64,000 bases of DNA, taken from contig DF237191.1 of assembly GCA_000708835.1 (NCBI GenBank), positions 65,930 to 129,929 on the forward strand, given 5' to 3'. Of this stretch, positions 47,801 through 60,126 are shown piece after piece. The position numbers were made by a program, and so were the translations under genes. Each line of letters opens with the position of its first letter. The stretch's first letter is position 1. The DNA is from Klebsormidium nitens. Taxonomy: Eukaryota > Streptophyta > Klebsormidiophyceae > Klebsormidiales > Klebsormidiaceae. Below the pieces are notes generated by a model. It saw only the letters and a program-made list of their open reading frames with translations. It did no database searches and was not told the DNA's origin.

Positions 47801-50800
47801 GTTTTCATCATCCAGCATCACGCTAACAGCTTCCAAAGCCCACGGAATCTGAACCATTCTCTGCTCCCCGGACTCTGACGGCCAATCTTTTCCCAGTTCC
47901 GAGGCGTGCGGCCTCAAATCGTTCCTGCAACCCGCGGGGAGTTCGGCCACTGTCTCTGAAGACCAAGTGACTCATGTTTTCAACCTCGACGAGGGTGGAG
48001 GGGAGGTTCTGGAAGTCGTGCTTTTGGATGAGAATGCCCCCAAGGGAAGCACGGTGACTGGCGCCTTGTTTCAGGTAAGTACGAGCAAACGCTGTGAGAA
48101 TTTTCTACAAGATGTGTGGGAAGCCGCATCCCTTGAATCCTTTCTGCGCATTTGGGCTACTGAGAACCGGCCCCAATAAATGTAAGCGAGCGGTGAGTCT
48201 GTCTACGAAGCCAGAGGACTTGCCGCTTGACCATCGAAGTTTTCGTATCTCCAGTCGTTGGACGAGTGGATTCTTGGAATTTAGAGTTGCGCCCCTTCGA
48301 AACGAAGCAGGATTGCTTGATCATGCGGCGTCGCGGATTTACCGAAGCAGACCTCCGATTGACCGCTCTGGTGTCCTCGCTTCTCCAGAGAATCGTTCCG
48401 CTACGTTGACACTTTGCACTGCGGCGCCGAGATCGGGTTTTGGACTGTCATGAGTACGCTCGTCGCCTTGAGAAGCTTCGGTGTGGCCGCCATTTCGCCG
48501 ACGGCAACTACGTAGACATGGGTACTTCAAAAGAGGTACAGAGAAGAGCAGACGGTCCTGGGTGGAAGCCACGTGTCACAATGCAAAGATTCCTATCTCA
48601 GAGGAGTGCCACGTGTCACCCATGCAGTTGAACGACTCGTTACAGAGCGGCGCAGCCCTGGCCGCACCCGTGACCGACCAAGCCGCCTTCCTGCACGAAA
48701 CGACCGGCTTCGACCCCTTTGAAGGCACCGCGGCAGCGGCAGGCGATGCCTACGTCAGCATGAAGGTGTACCGGCTCAAGGACCAAGCGACGATGACGCA
48801 GGTACGACTTCGTTCGACTGAAACAATCGTCTGTTGCTCGGGAAACTACGACGTGTTTGCTTTCTCCAGATTCTAGGGATACAAATTAGACAATTGTCTC
48901 GGGTTTAGGCAAATCGAGTAGGGCACAGGTAGCGAAGAAGTGTATCTTAAGTTTAGATGCCTTTGACACCCATTCGGCGCTCACTTTCAACCTCCTTTCC
49001 CTGCCTCGTGGGAACACGTTCGGTTTACGAGATTCTCAGAGCGAGCGACAATATTACGTTTGAAAACCTTTGCATCGAAAGGTGCGCAATGTCTCGCGCT
49101 CCTAAAATGATCTGACGCTGCTCATGCCCTATGTTCTCGAAACGCTGCCCTATGCTTTCAAAAGACATCCAAAATGTTCCACTGTAAGCATCCAACTCTG
49201 AAGCCTCGGAACACCGATAAATCTGCAAGAAAAGTCTTCAAGAGCAGCATCGCGGCCTCGTGCTTCTGGCAAGCTATCTGGCAAAGCTGACTCTCTACTT
49301 AGCCGTTCGTTTCCCCTGTGTAGGCCGACTTCATCAGCTCTGGGCGCTTCACCGCCGTGAGCGATAACGAGTACCTGCCGTTCAAGATCCCGCCCCCAGT
49401 TAAGGACGTCGTGGGCCAGGACATTGCGGTAAGAATAAGTCTCGGTTTTAGTACTTTTAGTTTTTGCAAAGTTGCGCTTGAGGAACGAGATGAAAAGGGG
49501 AAGGACGCACTTTACTGAAACCCCAGAAATTAACTACCTGCTCCGCACCCTTTCCCACCCATCCCGCGAGCTGACCCCCCCCGTCCCCCGGACACTGACA
49601 TTTTTCAGCTTAGCTGTGACATCGGTACTACTGCGGGAAAGAACAGCAGAAGATGGTTCTGCTCATAAGCACTCTCGGTTAAGTGCTTTTTATCCGGGGT
49701 TTAACCAGGGTCGGCTGGTAGCAAGGCCCCTGGCCCCTGGCCGCTAACTAGATTTAGTAGGAACCAAGCAGCTTCGTCGCACTGGAGCCTTTCATTTGGC
49801 CGTGGAAGATCCACCGTTGCTTTGCGCAGAATTTGGCGTCGCGGAAACTGCTTCCATGCAAACTTCTTTGGAAGCTCCTGGATCAACTTATTGCGCGTTC
49901 TTCAACCGAACTTGAGCTTTGAAGGCTTACAGATCCTTTGAATTGAAGCTCTTTGACCTTTTTTAGCCTTCCAGCCCAACGGTTCCAAGGAGACTAGCAA
50001 AACATGCTTCGATGATTGCAGGGACCATTCTATCGTCGAAAGAGGAGAACTCTCTTGCAAGGACTGTGGTGTTCGGAAGGAGTACAGGCGCCTCTAATAC
50101 CCGCCAGCCGCCCGTGCTAATTTCCGCCTCCCTGTCCCATAGGATATCCCCGCCGTCATCTCGGAGATCCGCGCGCAGTGGGCGGACAAGCTGTCCCTCA
50201 ACCGGCGCACCGCGGCCGCGTTCTTCGACGCGCTCAAGGGGCGCGTGCTCGAATACCACCGCGAGCACAAGCGCGAGATGGTGATTGACGTCGTCATCAC
50301 GGGATGCGAGAGCAGCCTCTGGATCGCGGAGCAGTTTGCGTCCGACCTTATGAACAGTACGTCGGCATATCCAAGACCGCTCGTCTTGTTCATCTCTTGA
50401 GCTGACAGTGGGCTTGGGGCTTCCGGTTGAGACCAGAATCAAGATGCAGTCCGTAGGAAGAAATGCGATGCCCTCATAAGACCGTGAATAAGATCTCCTT
50501 GCCAACAGAAGGAAACAGTTCTTGAATGTCGCTGTTCATGTTTTTCCGACGCTGCGCTCGATATTTGACGGCCAATCCCGCTCCATTCCGCACGTGCCAA
50601 TTTCGCATTCCACGGGTATAAGTCCTGCAGAGATTCTCTCTCTTTCAGTCGTCCTGGAATGTACGCTGATGTACGAGCTTCCAACCTGATTCTGAAGTCG
50701 TCCTTGAGAAGGCTTGTCAGAATGGTACTTGTGTCGGAAGGCCTCTATGCTCAGTTAGCCTCCCTGTTCTATCTTCATCCCCACCCTGCAATACTGCTAC

Positions 50801-53800
50801 AGCTCCAACTCAAGATATCGTTGGAATCATGTCCTTAACTAACTCATCCAGGTCTTGGCCCACTGATAAAATGAACCTATCCATGGCCCAGTAACTGAAG
50901 ACGTGCAACCTCGTGCCCCGCAGCGTTCCCCAGCTCTACATCAAGGCCATTTCGTCCAACAAAGCCACCAAAGCAATACCAGAAAAAGCTGCAAAGGTAT
51001 CATTATCCGATTTGCATGCAACAAAACCGTCAACTTTTCTGCCCCGCAGTGTTCCCCCAGCTGTACGTTGCCGCCATATCGTCGAACAAGGTGATCCAGA
51101 TCCTGGGCAGCAACAAGGGGCGCATCTCCGCGGCCGGCTTCGCGTTCGGCAGCCTGGCGCAGTACCTCGACACCGCCGTCGTGCTCTGCATCTCGCAGTC
51201 GGGGCAGACCTTCCCCACCCTGCACGCCACGCGCATCCTCCTCAAGCAGTGCCCGGGGTGAGTCCCCGGTCGATAGCACAGTCTCTGCGAAAGAAGCTCT
51301 CGGCGCTCTGAATTACGGCGAGGTATCTTTTAGCTCGAGCTCTTTACCGCGTGGCTAGGCGTTTAAAGCAGATTCTGCACGCCACGCGCATCCTCCCTCA
51401 AGCAGTGCCGGGGTAAGCTACCGGTCGATGGCAGCGTTTCTGCCGAAGAAGCTCTTCGCGCTCTGAAAATACGTCGAGGTATCTTTTTAGCTCGAACTCT
51501 CTATCGCGTGGTCAGGCGCTTCGATTCCGACCCTGCACGCCGCGCGCATCCTCCTCAAGCAGTGCCCGGGGTAAACCACCGGTCATCATACAGTAGACCT
51601 TCATTTTCGAAGCACCCGTTGGCATGTCGAGAAAAACTCCTTATCGTGTTCGCGGGACGGTCGCTTCCAATCGCAGACACGAACTTCAGAGCCCTGCAGT
51701 ACGCGTGTGGAACGTCAAAAACAGAGTTTCTTTTCGACCTGGCGCCTTGTTCTTGTTTCTGAAGATGTAATTTCCGATTTACCTTTCAATTTTAGGTCGT
51801 TGACTTTCTGGGCAATCATTGAGGCAACCTCATAAGAAATGAAAACTTTTCGGTCGTCTTTCTGAGTTCGTTTACTGATTAAGGTCCTGAGTCCACGCGC
51901 GGCATAACAGATGCACAAACGAAGCGTCATGAAACTTGCGCCTAATCGTTATCGAGTCCTTCTTTCTGCACAATACTCTTCCAGATTCAACCCACTGAAC
52001 CAGTTCTCGGAAACACCAGAGAATAAAGAGCGAACAGGAAAGCAGGGTCTAGCAAACCCATCATCTTTTCCCATTTCCCCAGGCGCGTGTTCGTGTGCGT
52101 GGGCATGATCGACAGCAAGATGAGCGAGGTCGTGGGCCAGAGCAGCACAAAAGGCGCGCCCTTTTGCGCGCGCATCTTCACCAACTGCGCGGGCTGGCGC
52201 GTCGCGGAGCCCGCCAGTGTCTCGTGCGTGGCGACCCATCAGACCCTCACGGAGCTCATGCTCTTCCTGGCGCGGCAAATGCAGGTAAGCGGCGCAGGAA
52301 ACTTGTCCAAGCGACGCTTGATCAAGAGGGCGCGCCCCCCCCACCTTGCTCTACGGCGACACAATAACCTGGACACCTGACAGAGTGTCGCTGCGAGTCT
52401 GAAAAAATGGAGCCCCCGCTATCTGATCGCGGGGACAAAGGGTGTTATGGTGCCCTCGGTTGACAAGCGTTGATGTGCTTCCTTTCGTCAGCGGAACGGT
52501 CTCTGGCTTGGGACCGGTTTCTGATCTTAGAATTGCCGCATCATAATGGTGTCCTTTATCTGCGGGTTTCCTTTGCTTTATTGTCAGATTTTGTCCTGCT
52601 TTGAAAATCTTTGAAGATCTTTAAAGTTTCGCAACATGTCAGCCCGCTTATGATACAAACATTCTGGCCTTGCGGTCACTTTGCCAATGCAAAGCAACTC
52701 TGTTAGTTAACAGTCTTCCAGCCTTTCCGTTTGACATCACCGGCCTTCTCAAAGAGCACCCCGTTCTGGTTCCTGCAAAACCCTGCATAACCCCGCTGGT
52801 CATCTTCGCACATTGGATATGGAATCGCATCCGCTGGGCATGCGGATGAGCATCAAAGACGTCATTCTCACAAACCTGCAATTCCGTGGTTATCCTCGCC
52901 GGTTAGCGTCGGCATCGCAAACCCGCTGGCATGCGGATGAGCTTCAGAACCTTAAAATCCTACAAACCCGGCATATCCGTGGTTATTTCGCAGGTTAACT
53001 TTGGCCTCGCAAATCCGCTGGGCATGCGGCTGAGCATCAAAGACGTGCGGGATGTGGAGGCGGTTAACCAGGTGTTTGGGGTGGGGGTCGGCGAGCTGAC
53101 GGGAGAGAACCCGGACGCAACCGTCTATAAGGATCTCATAGCCCAAGGCCGACACGTAAGCGATCCTTTCATTTCCTGTTCCGGTTTTCTTTATCTGTTT
53201 TGCATTCAACACAACGAATTGAATCCTAGAGATCATTGAGGAGGCTATCTGAATACAGGCAACTGCTACACAGAAGCCAGCGCGTGAGCGATTCGCATTT
53301 CTGGAGTTCCGACCTTTACGGCCTGGGTTCATACCTCTCATGAAGCTAAGCTCTGCACTCCATAGAACCCAAATCGCCGCGACCGTTCACAGAGACAATC
53401 TACAAGGTCGCGCACATATCCGGTGACTAGAGTCCTGGAAGACAGGCGGACGATCTGGCTCGTTTGACCATTTTCAAAGAAAGATCTGGGAGGTCTAAGA
53501 GAGTCGCTTTCGCCCACGGATCTGACCCTGTGGTTAGCAACCTTAATTGAATCGTAAAACCCTGTCCGAGTTGCTTTTGCTCCGGCCGCAGTGGGGGTGG
53601 CACATCCTGGAGGGCCCCATCGTGTGGCTCATGTGCGCGGCTTACATCATCGGCACCGTGACGTCACACTTCCCGCTGTTCCACGACATCTGGCTGCTGC
53701 TCCAGCTGGGCTTCGGTAAGGTTCCGTGCGATCGACGCAAGGGCTGATAACCCCAGAGCGTCCTGTGAATCTCCGATTGAGAAGCTCTGTTTGCAAACAT

Positions 53801-56800
53801 CACATAAGGAAGAAACCCCAATCATTCCGCTCCGTCTAGTGGAGGATATCAGAAATTACTCATGACCGCTCTCCGGAGTGATACGATTGTGTAACCCAGA
53901 TACTCGGGAGTACTTTCCAGACCTTCGAATTGCAAAGGCCAAACCTTGGAGAAGTCTCCAGTTGCAGGTGGCCTGCCTGAAGGACTATTCCCTCGGCGCC
54001 TCAAGATTTGGGCTTCTCAATATCTTCGATAGCTAAGACGCTTGAGTTCCAAGCCTCGTCGTTTGAGTGTTCCGTCACTCAAGGTTTGGGCTGGGTCGTT
54101 GCTTGCGAAGGAGCCCATATTTCGCACTTGATTGGACGAGCCAAGATGGCCCCGTATCTGATGACCACTTTGTTTTAGGACAGAAACAGAAATATCAGTC
54201 GACGCAGGAGACGAGGTCAAAACGCACCTTGTTCCTGAACTTGCAAGATGAGTAATCCAGATTTCAACGGTCCAAATCTTCCACTCGCAGGCGGCCCCGC
54301 GAAGACGACCCTGTTCTGGTGGGCGTCGTTCGTGGACTCGCTGTTCTACCTGTTCCTTCCGCTCATGATGACGCTGCTCCTGCGGCTGGTCCAGCGGCGG
54401 AAGCTGCTCGCGCGCATCGGGAAGCGCACGCTTGTCATCTGTGACGTACCGTACGTGCACCAGCTGCTCGAGATCTACGTCTCCAAGCTCGTGAGTCTGT
54501 AGCATTTTCTGGCCCGGGTATGCTTTTTGCAACGACTCAAAGCGATGGAACGCTTTGCGTGACAGTCTTCTAAAGCTTCGTACAGGACTTTCAGGCTGCG
54601 CGACGCCCAGCTGATGTGGTACCCTTGTGTGTGCGTCCCTTGTGCGCGTCACCTAATCAGGAGGCGCTGGATGATGGGAGAATTGCGGAGGGAAGGGCGA
54701 AAAGATCAGCTCTGTATTTGAGAAAAAAGTAGGTGCCCAGAGGCCCCAGGAGGTATCGAACAGCTCGGATGCGATGTGCGTGAAGATGGACAAATTACAA
54801 GCAAGTGGTAAGAGTGGCGGGCTTTGATCAGGAGAGCTACTGGACGTTGGTATGGTGCAGAACTGATCGAGGAGGTGTAGATACCAGAACGAGAAGGCGA
54901 GACGAAAGCTCAACTCAAACGTAAAGGACCGGGAAGCTGATGGGATTCTTAAAACTTGTGCAGTTTGCGCTGAGCTACTCGATTGCCAGCATAGACGTGC
55001 ACGGGGCCAACCCCCTGGACCACTTGGTACACCGCTTTACGCACCGGGTCACCAGGTGAGGACGTTTGCGAGGAATTTTCTGGTACCTGGGTCGCATTAG
55101 ATTTGGAAGGAATCTGAAAAGCGATTTGGATTTCAATCGAGATCCAAAAAAATCGCACTTGCGAAGACGCGAGAGATGCATCGACAATCTGATTTGAATT
55201 CTCCTTTACCTGCTCTCACATCGAGATACATTCAATCTTGAGGGGCTTTAGAGGCTTAGGGTTTCAGCCTTTGCAGGGCGGTCGCCTTTAATTTGACTGG
55301 ACTTTTGTAGATCCTTTGCGCTCGTAAAGAGACCATAGGAGCATGCTTGCCTTTCGGAACTTTTTCCTGTGCAGTGCTTGGGGAAAAGAGAGATCGAAGC
55401 GCAAGCTCAGAAAGGTTTCAAAACCTTCCTTGTAATGTTCTCGACGTCATTCTGTGTCACTTTGCAGAACTGGATTGACGGAAATGTTTGCTTACTTGCG
55501 CAGGGGAGTTCTTCTTGCTGTTGGGAGACCCGACGGTCGCTTCACCACACAGACAAAGAGTGAGCACAGAGCGATTGTAGTGACTATCTTCGGTTTTTCT
55601 GCTTCTTTCCTTTGCCGCCTGCCATTGTTTTCAAATGTTTCGGATCGTCAAGACGTGCGGTACTATCCAACGATGTTTGCCGCTTCGATGCACGCGCTTA
55701 CGTAGAGTGGCGCAGAACGCTGTGGCGTCACCATCTGATGTGAAGCGTCCTATGGAGCATCCGGTCAATCCGCCCACTTGCAAGCATTTGTCTTAAAACT
55801 CAATGCAAAATTCGTTTCCTCATCTTTTCCACGGTTTCAAAAAGAAAGTGTCGGTGGAGATAGAGTCTTTCTGTTGTCAACAAGTACACACAAACCCCTT
55901 GACCACGTTTCCGTCTGCTTTCTTGTAGACGAGGCCTGGGTGCTTATGGCCCTGCTGCAAGCGAAGAGCATCGTCAACCTAGGGGTTGGGGCGGAGACGC
56001 TGACTGTTGGTACGGCACACAGATCTGTTTGTTGAGAACTTTGATCCGAAACTATTGCCACTTTCTTGTTGTGGTGCAAAGCACGGTTCTGCCATGTTCG
56101 GACGCAGATTCGTGCTACTTCCCTTGCGCAGTGACTCTCAATAGAAGAAAAAAGTGTTCTGACAGCCGATAAAGAGAGCCGAATATGTCTCACGAGCTTT
56201 GCTAGCAGCCTGAGCACTTGCAAGATCCTTGCTCCTGACTCTGTCAGCTGTCAAGTCATTGCATACTTAGCCGATTCCGCAATCAGATCTCCTATTGCTG
56301 ATCGCATATCGCTGTCCATCCTTGTATGCAGGCCATAACCTGTACTCCGTCAAGATGATCATGGATAAGCACATCACCATCCCGTCTCGTCGCCCAAGGT
56401 TCATCTGCGAGGCGATCTTGGGGGATGCCGAGGCAGAGCCGGTAAGCGATGCTTCGAGTAAAAAATCTCAAGCGGCTTGGAGCCCTTTAAAACGCTTGCA
56501 AGAAGATAAACCCCCAGAGTACGCGCTTTTATAAAGCTATGAAAGGTGTCTAATCGCGGATTTGCGCTGGAAACCACCGAACGAGGGCCGGTTTAAGCGG
56601 TCTATCCTCTCCGAAACGTCTGGTCACTGGAGGTGATACGTAGCGCCTTTGCGAAAGAAGAACGATCAATCAGCGAAGGGTACTCAATCTGCACTATTCT
56701 GCTCTGCATCCGAATCGAAGCATTCATCCACCGAGCGCCCGCGAACGTGATCTGAAACGGTCAATGGCGTCACTCGAGTGCCCGACCGAAATCTCAAAAG

Positions 56801-58986
56801 GAAAGCGGGGCTACTAAGATTGAAATGACGGTTAACCTTAGTTAACCACCGGTTCCCCGTCCCAGATGCGCCTGTCGGCCCGCCAGCGCGCCATCACCGA
56901 AGGACAACACGGCGACGCCTCTTTCTACGACGACATCAACAAGAGCGTCGTGGGGGGTCATCTGCTCGACTCGGCGCCCGTCAGAAAAGCCCGCCGCCGC
57001 ATCGTGAGGCCTAGGCCCACGTTTCCTTTTGAACTCTTTGCTGCGTGCGTTTTCTGGAGCGCTACTTGATTGGGGTCTGCCCATGGAAGCTTCGACTTCG
57101 ATTCGAGCCGCTGTAGGCCTTGCGTCGCCGCCTTAAACTCAGTCACAAAAGCGACCGCTCCAATTGGGCTGCGTACTGCTCCTACAACTTGAAACCGGGG
57201 TCAACAAAGCAATCAAAGGACCGTAGTTGTTGGCAGCTCACCCGATTCCGCTGATAGGTGGACTGCCGGTCCGCTTTTCCTCCGTTGCAGCAGCGTCGTT
57301 TCCATTACGTATCCAAGTCACCCTGAGCTTTCTCCGTCTCCTGCTGGCTCCTTCTGCAGAAAGCCCAGCTGAAGCAGAACGCGCTCGCGCACACCCAGAG
57401 CGTTCGCCTCACCGGGGAATCCGTTCCGGTCCTCAATTCCGAGGGGCTGCCCGTGGCGGAAGCCCCCGAGGAGCGGAATCAGCTCCTGAGCACTCTCCCC
57501 GCGGAGGTCCAGGCCATCTTCGACTCGCAGGCGCCGCTGGAAGAACTGGTGGACAACCGGTTCCTCTCGCTGCAGCGCTACATTTCGTTCCTGGTACGTT
57601 ATGCGTTTCGTATAAGAGCCCAGAAACGAATATCAGTCCTTTGCGGGGTGGGACTAGGAAGGCTGTTCAAAGACAAGTGCTGCGCAGCTCTTGCGGCGGG
57701 GCGAAAATGAACCGTTCACTTTTACGCCTGGCAATCTAGTTGCGAGGGCTGGATGAGAACTCGGCAGACGGGCCCAGATACAGCCTTTTCGACTCAAATC
57801 ATTTTCCCTCGCCGAGAATCGTGAAATTTTCTGCGGAACCTTCCATCATTGCCGTTTCTGGTGTCCTGAGCGTCTTGCCCATACGTCTCCCTCCGGAAGC
57901 AACTCTCGGGGACCGACCTTCTCTGTTTGTTCTTCGTATTCTTCATCGCCTATTAAAAGGACGCACTGTTTGCGGACTCACTCCCTGGCAAAATTCGAAC
58001 GGGCACCTCCAATAATTCCTCTCCAGTTATGTTCTCTTTACCGTGTGCCCGTTCCCTGTGCACCGTTCTTACAGCCAGCGGACCAGCGTCTCTGGTCATT
58101 CCTCTCCCCGGGCACCGTTTACGACAGCACCTTTCTCTTCTCCGCTTTTTTCCCGGGCACCAGTCTCTCCGGTTTGCCGGTAAGTGGTCAGCTGTGTCCT
58201 AACCTGGAGATTATTCCTGGGTAAATTCCAGGTGATTTTCCACGAGATGGCCCGCCGAGTGTCCTCCTTTTGGCCCCTCAACTTCGACATGCACCGCAGC
58301 CAGTCCGAGCTCCGGATCGCCACCACCGCAGGTGAGGATCGAGGCGGAATAGCGGAACAGCGGAATGATTGAACCGCGGGCACGCTATGTACCTTATAAG
58401 CACAAGTTGTGGAACACGAAGGGAAAATGATTAACGATTCGCGCTGTGATGTAATAACGTAAGGCTCCGTTACCGGTAGAGGTCTGAGTATTCTCCCACG
58501 GAAATACCAGCTTGTGTTCGACGGCTTGCAGTGTTTCGAGACTCTTTTTGCGACTCTTGATTTGCAAACGCTTGATTCTGAGGGCCTCGTCTTGAGATCG
58601 TCTCGAGTGAACCTCGGCGTTCCGTTTGCCGGTTCCGTGCAGAGGAAACGGAATGCTCTTTCCTCAACCCCTGATTTCCTTGGAGTGGTCTAGGATACTG
58701 TTGCCCACAGTCGAGAAATCCCGAGCTGAAATTGCTGACGTAAATGGTCCCTTCTTGGTTTGCCCCTGCAGCCCCGGTTTCCGCGGCGGAACTGGAGCGC
58801 GAGTGGGAGGAGAGCCAGGATCCGGCGGAAGACGACGACACCCTGGCCATGTCCTTCAAGTCCGTCAGCGCACATCTCATGAGCGTCACGCGCCTCGGCA
58901 GCCGTAGCAGCTCGCTACTGCGCGAAATGAAGAAAGTCAAGGAAGAAATGGACGCGGCGGAAGCCGCCGCGTCCCCCGCCATGTGA
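41886..58986 (+). CDS. Multi-pass membrane protein with HExxH motif, GlmS-like glutaminase and SIS domains, 1485 aa
   Basis: 26 exons: 41886-42462, 42973-43013, 43461-43588, 44038-44206, 44740-44864, 45507-45825, 46362-46599, 46792-46907, 47427-47542, 47897-48074, 48628-48801, 49324-49428, 50143-50356, 51050-51257, 52083-52284, 52994-53155, 53592-53715, 54291-54490, 54964-55055, 55468-55559, 55929-56009, 56332-56441, 56866-57003, 57360-57593, 58232-58331, 58772-58986. All phases agree (4458 nt). Hydrophobic segments occur at about 20-38, 60-90, 103-125, 172-189 and 197-217; HEWAH is at 75-79. A class-II glutaminase domain follows: Cys235 (RCGNFGLILV), SQRGGQSGG (267-275), GHTRFATS (339-346), THNGDFEFW (389-397), GSFGLVVTTS. 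A SIS domain includes VVITGCESSLW (812-822) and CISQSGQTFPTL (880-891), ending near AEPASVSCVATHQT. Two membrane segments lie at about 1030-1066 and 1073-1097, then an unrecognised soluble tail with an acidic/coiled end. The second SIS domain of normal GlmS/GFAT is not recognised. Exon 2 and the end of exon 4 are the least certain. Enzymatic role unknown; amidotransfer to a sugar phosphate at a membrane is an inference. Confidence 0.85.
50924..50996 (+). pseudogene. Frameshifted duplicate of the 5' part of exon 14 of the large membrane gene
   Basis: It lies 126 bp before exon 14 and after the same GCCCCGCAG acceptor. The duplicate reads CGTTCCCCAGCTCTACATC against TGTTCCCCCAGCTGTACGTT, then CATTTCGTCCAACAA against CATATCGTCGAACAA. 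One C is missing, which breaks the frame relative to exon 13. Its own donor (AAGGTATC) would leave a phase incompatible with exon 14, so it is probably a dead exon. Confidence 0.65.
51220..51587 (+). repeat. Tandem repeat (155-158-bp period, 2.3 copies) duplicating an exon end and its donor
   Basis: Copies start with CTGCACGCC at 51220, 51375 and 51533; the third is truncated near 51587. Each contains the coding end CGCGCATCCTCC..AAGCAGTGCC and a GT donor (GGGGTGAGT, GGGGTAAGC, GGGGTAAAC), followed by the start of the intron. The first copy is the in-frame exon 14 end. Copy 2 carries an extra C and a lost C relative to it. Confidence 0.8.
52780..53055 (+). repeat. Triple 92-bp tandem repeat over the acceptor and start of exon 16
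   Basis: The anchor CCGCTGG.CATGCGG recurs at 52831, 52923 and 53015, exactly 92 bp apart, with the CATCAAAGACG or equivalent coding segment following. Only the last copy keeps the TTCGCAG acceptor. Copy 1 has TTCGCAC and copy 2 TCGCCGG at that place, and copy 2 also lost one G. The first two look like exon copies killed by acceptor loss. Confidence 0.8.
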
Positions 58987-60126
58987 CCGGAATGGCCGGA
59001 AATGGATTGGACCTTTAGCGGCTCGGAAGAGGGCGTGCGTCAGAGGCCGGAAACGAGTTGAGATAACCAAGCTTTAAAAGGGGCATATAAGCACAGGGTT
59101 ATCTCTAGATGTTGTCATAGGCACCACGCATCCGCTCACGTAGATACTGCTTGCACATTTATGGACATTTGCGAATGACCGCCGAATGTTAGCTAGCCTC
59201 GCTAGCTGCCTCGCTACCGAGGCAGTCGTAAAGTGGTGTGCTTGAGTTGCCTGGCAGGGTGGTGAGAGCCCAAATAGCGTTTGTTTGTAGGACCCAGTGC
59301 CGATGCTTAATGGGTCCTAGGGCCCAGACCCGTCCTAGACTTAGAGCAAGAACCCTAGCTGCGAGGTCCTGATTAACTGAAACTTCACCAAAACTCAAGC
59401 AATTTCTTGGCGGAAAACATTATCCCGATAGCCTAGCTCATGGTCAGCTGCAGTCCCGACCCTGGTAATCATCACTGCATTGTTGGAAGATAGCGGGTTG
59501 CATTCCTACGGCACATTGACAATTACGTAGATGGAGTATTGGGGGTTGTCTCTGTTGAGGCGAGGCAAGGTCGGGACTTCATGTTTAATTCTACAAGGCC
59601 GTACCACATAGGTAGCACGAGCGCCCAAGAAGACACTATTTAAACTTTTAAGATGCGTCCTAGATTGTGCTACAGAAGTAGAAATCTGACGTTCCGGATC
59701 CCTCCAAGTCAGGGAGCAGGAAACGGCAATGGTCCCCAACGACAATTCTAACACCCGGCTCATGGGCAGGGCTTGCTAAGAAAGCAACTTGTGACCCATA
59801 TTTGCATAAAAGCTAGTCGTATGACGCCGCCCCTTGCTCATACCTTTGACTAAACGGCGCGGTCCGATCAATTCGAGACCTTCAAATCACCTATCTTAAT
59901 CTGCTTTCAATAATCATCGATCCCCTATTTCTATCACTTAGCATCAAAGGACACTAAAGAAGTTAAGATAAATCGCAACCAATTCTGAAGACTCGGAAGT
60001 CGCGGTCTATCGTAACTGACTATGTTGACTTTAGTGCAATGCGGAATTACCGGGCATATTCACGTCTTTGCCTGAAAGTAGCGGGAACCGTATTTGGGCA
60101 AATTACAATAACACATCGATACCCAA
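58987..60126. other. Intergenic between convergent genes
   Basis: This 1.1 kb contains the 3' flanks of the large membrane gene and the PLAC8 gene. Two hairpins are visible: 59206-59225 (CTGCCTCG CTAC CGAGGCAG) and 59289-59318 (AGGACCCA .. TGGGTCCT). Either could be a small structured 3' element. Minus-strand open frames at 59189-59398 and 59506-59763 show no family features. Confidence 0.45.
59206..59225. other. Perfect 8-bp-stem hairpin
   Basis: CTGCCTCG pairs with CGAGGCAG around a CTAC loop, about 220 bp downstream of the large membrane gene stop codon. Function unknown; it may shape the 3' end of the transcript. Confidence 0.45.

Noticed and set aside
59189-59763. Possible small genes between the two convergent genes
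   Set aside because: The short open frames lack family similarity, and the region is better explained as 3' flanks with hairpins.
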